Positions 7,341-8,688 of a stretch of DNA of 8,688 nucleotides are shown one piece after another. Numbering within the stretch: position 1 is the stretch's first letter; each line of letters begins with the position of its first letter. The notes below the pieces were generated by a model that was not told the DNA's origin, did no database searches, and saw only the letters and a list, made by a program, of their open reading frames with translations. The stretch comes from Bacteroidales bacterium. GTDB taxonomy: Bacteria; Bacteroidota; Bacteroidia; Bacteroidales; WCHB1-69. The position numbers were made by a program, and so were the translations under genes. Location of the stretch: NCBI GenBank assembly GCA_012838875.1, contig DUOL01000105.1, positions 1 to 8,688 of the forward strand. Reading direction: 5' to 3'.

Positions 7341-8504
7341 ATGAAACTTTTTATTGTTTTATCACGTTTTCCATACCCTCTCGATAAAGGAGATAAACTA
7401 CGAGCATACCATCAAATTCGTATATTATCGCAATATCATGATATTTATTTGGCGGCTTTAACGCATCAATCCGTTTCTTCGGAATCGTTAGCGGAGTTAG
7501 AGAAATATTGCAAAGAGATTCGAATTTTTAAATTAAACTTTTTAACCGTTTTTTGGAATATAATTCTCTTTTTTTTTCGAGGTTTGCCCTTGCAATGCGG
7601 GTATTTTTATAGTAAACGGATTCATAAAAAAGTATTACGATTTTTCAATGAAGTTAAGCCGGAACATCTTTACTCTCAATTAATTAGAACAGGAGAATAT
7701 ACGAAGCGTTTGCCTATCAAGAAAACGCTTGATTTTCAAGATGTTTTCTCTAAGGGAATGTATAGACGATACAAAATAGCTCCTTTCTTCTTAAAACCGA
7801 TTTTTCTTATGGAGTATAAGAGGTTGTTGCGGTATGAAAACAGATTATTCGATTTCTATGATAATAAGACGATTATCACGGCGGTGGATAGAGATTTAAT
7901 CCCCCACATCCATAGTAAATCCATTCATATTATAGCTAATGGCGTTGATTTTGAATCCTATTCGTACAACAATCAAACGAAGAATTTCGACCTTATATTC
8001 ACGGGAAATATGAGTTATGCACCGAATGTTGATGCGGCGGAATTTATTGTACGACATATTTTCCCTGCTCTACGTGAAACATTTCCTACCTTACAATTAG
8101 TTCTGTGTGGTTCGACTCCCTCATCACGGGTGCAAGCACTTAAAAAAGAGGGAGTTACTGTAACAGGCTGGGTCGACACTATTGCGGATTACTATGCACA
8201 ATCTAAAGTTTTCGTAGCTCCGATGCAGATTGGGACAGGACTGCAAAATAAGTTGCTGGAAGCTATGGCAATGAAAATTCCTTGCGTTACTTCACAATTA
8301 GCAGGCAAACCCTTGGAGGGGATAGAAAATGGGAAGGAGATTATTATTTGTAGTTCCTTAACAGGATATATTGATGCCATCTCTCTTTTATTGACAAATG
8401 AGGAGAAATATAATGAACTAGCCGAAAACGGTTATCGTTTTGTAAAAGAGAATTATAACTGGGAAGCAACAACAAAACAGTTGATGAAAATAATGGAATC
8501 TTAA
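7341..8504 (+). CDS. GT4-like (GT-B fold) glycosyltransferase
   Basis: The 387-residue protein starts MKLFIVLSRFPYPLDKGDKLRAYH, the typical N-terminus of the GT4-type sugar transferases also known from PEP-CTERM/EpsH-linked loci (RFPYPxDKGDK). An ATG at 7302 would add 13 residues unlike the family and lies before the likely transcription start, so 7341 is preferred. The C-terminal Rossmann domain begins near FDLIFTGNMSYAPNVDAAEF (216-235). It continues with VTVTGWVD and AQSKVFVAPMQIGTGLQNKLLEAMAMKIPCVTS, where E307 is in the nucleotide-sugar-binding acidic motif. IIANGVDF (197-204) marks the linker. Family members move a sugar from a nucleotide donor to a lipid-linked or glycan acceptor at the inner face of the membrane; donor and acceptor are unknown. 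It is transcribed divergently from the methyltransferase and followed by repeat copy B. No polysaccharide cluster is visible, so it may be solitary or belong to a locus to the right. Confidence 0.88.
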   Translation: MKLFIVLSRFPYPLDKGDKLRAYHQIRILSQYHDIYLAALTHQSVSSESLAELEKYCKEIRIFKLNFLTVFWNIILFFFRGLPLQCGYFYSKRIHKKVLRFFNEVKPEHLYSQLIRTGEYTKRLPIKKTLDFQDVFSKGMYRRYKIAPFFLKPIFLMEYKRLLRYENRLFDFYDNKTIITAVDRDLIPHIHSKSIHIIANGVDFESYSYNNQTKNFDLIFTGNMSYAPNVDAAEFIVRHIFPALRETFPTLQLVLCGSTPSSRVQALKKEGVTVTGWVDTIADYYAQSKVFVAPMQIGTGLQNKLLEAMAMKIPCVTSQLAGKPLEGIENGKEIIICSSLTGYIDAISLLLTNEEKYNELAENGYRFVKENYNWEATTKQLMKIMES

Positions 8505-8571
8505 TTCCCAATTTTTTCTTTTAATTTCCACTTTCTATTCATTGACTAAAATGCTTTGTGTGAGCAAGTTG

Positions 8572-8688
8572 GCTGCGTGAGGCGCTTAGGTGGAAAGCCC
8601 GCAAGGGCGGAAGCCGCTGGGGACGCGGCGGCAAAAAAGCGAGCTTGTAAGCTCTTTTTGCCGCCTTGCGACCCCACGGCTTGTGCCC
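8572..8688. repeat. G+C-rich structured intergenic repeat, copy B (inverted, cut by window end)
   Basis: It is the reverse complement of copy A. Bases 8592-8688 match 5317-5221 with two mismatches (the partners of 5238 and 5277). The outer GCTGCGTGAGG at 8572-8582 matches the far end of copy A, with about 10 diverged bases and one indel between. The long hairpin is kept (8605-8688). The partner of A5277 is a G in the repeat sense, which repairs a C-A mismatch in the stem, while the other change breaks one pair. The left third of the element (the match to 5171-5220) is not present because the window ends, so the element should continue for about 50 bp. It follows the glycosyltransferase gene by 67 nt and may act as its terminator. 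Confidence 0.85.

Noticed and set aside
7341..8504. Evidence for a PEP-CTERM/exosortase system
   Set aside because: The glycosyltransferase resembles types seen in such loci, but no exosortase or PEP-CTERM protein is in the window.
5171..8688. Composite transposon formed by the two repeats
   Set aside because: The enclosed genes are housekeeping (trmD, rimM), and neither repeat nor cargo encodes a transposase.

Overview
The window looks like a chromosomal segment from an AT-rich member of the Bacteroidota, probably Bacteroidales. The coding DNA is A+T-rich and no clear Shine-Dalgarno sequences precede the starts. Two envelope genes have lipoprotein signal peptides, and the one divergent intergenic region carries two TAnnTTTG-type (-7) elements typical of this phylum. 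I cannot name the genus.

Left block (1-5141, + strand): three genes separated by 2 and 1 nt, almost certainly one transcript. The first is a lipoprotein resembling a PLC/GDPD-type phosphodiesterase, and its start lies outside the window. The second is a 655-residue lipoprotein with a C-terminal glycoside-hydrolase-16-like domain carrying an intact EIDIE catalytic motif. The third is an 813-residue five-helix membrane protein of the LTA synthase/OpgB phosphoglycerol-transferase-like family, with an extra beta-rich C-terminal domain. A glycan hydrolase, a likely phospho-alcohol transferase and a likely phosphodiester hydrolase in one operon suggest a periplasmic module that builds or remodels a phosphoglycerol-type decorated glycan or glycolipid. 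This is inference.

Middle block (5142-7236): a 211-bp convergent intergenic space is almost filled by a G+C-rich (about 69% by count), strongly folded repeat. Beyond it, on the - strand and read right to left, come a class I O-methyltransferase, trmD (GTG start) and rimM. These last two are housekeeping genes for tRNA m1G37 modification and 30S maturation. trmD precedes rimM here, the reverse of the familiar rpsP-rimM-trmD-rplS order.

Right block (7237-8688): a short divergent promoter region, then a + strand GT4-like glycosyltransferase, then a second copy of the repeat in inverted orientation, cut off by the window end. The two copies (5171-5336 and 8572-8688) match at 95 of 97 positions over their conserved part. 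They bracket the methyltransferase-trmD-rimM/glycosyltransferase segment, making a 3.2-kb stretch with inverted repeats at its ends. There is no gene-free stretch over 300 bases, and I saw no rRNA, tRNA, CRISPR array or transposase gene.
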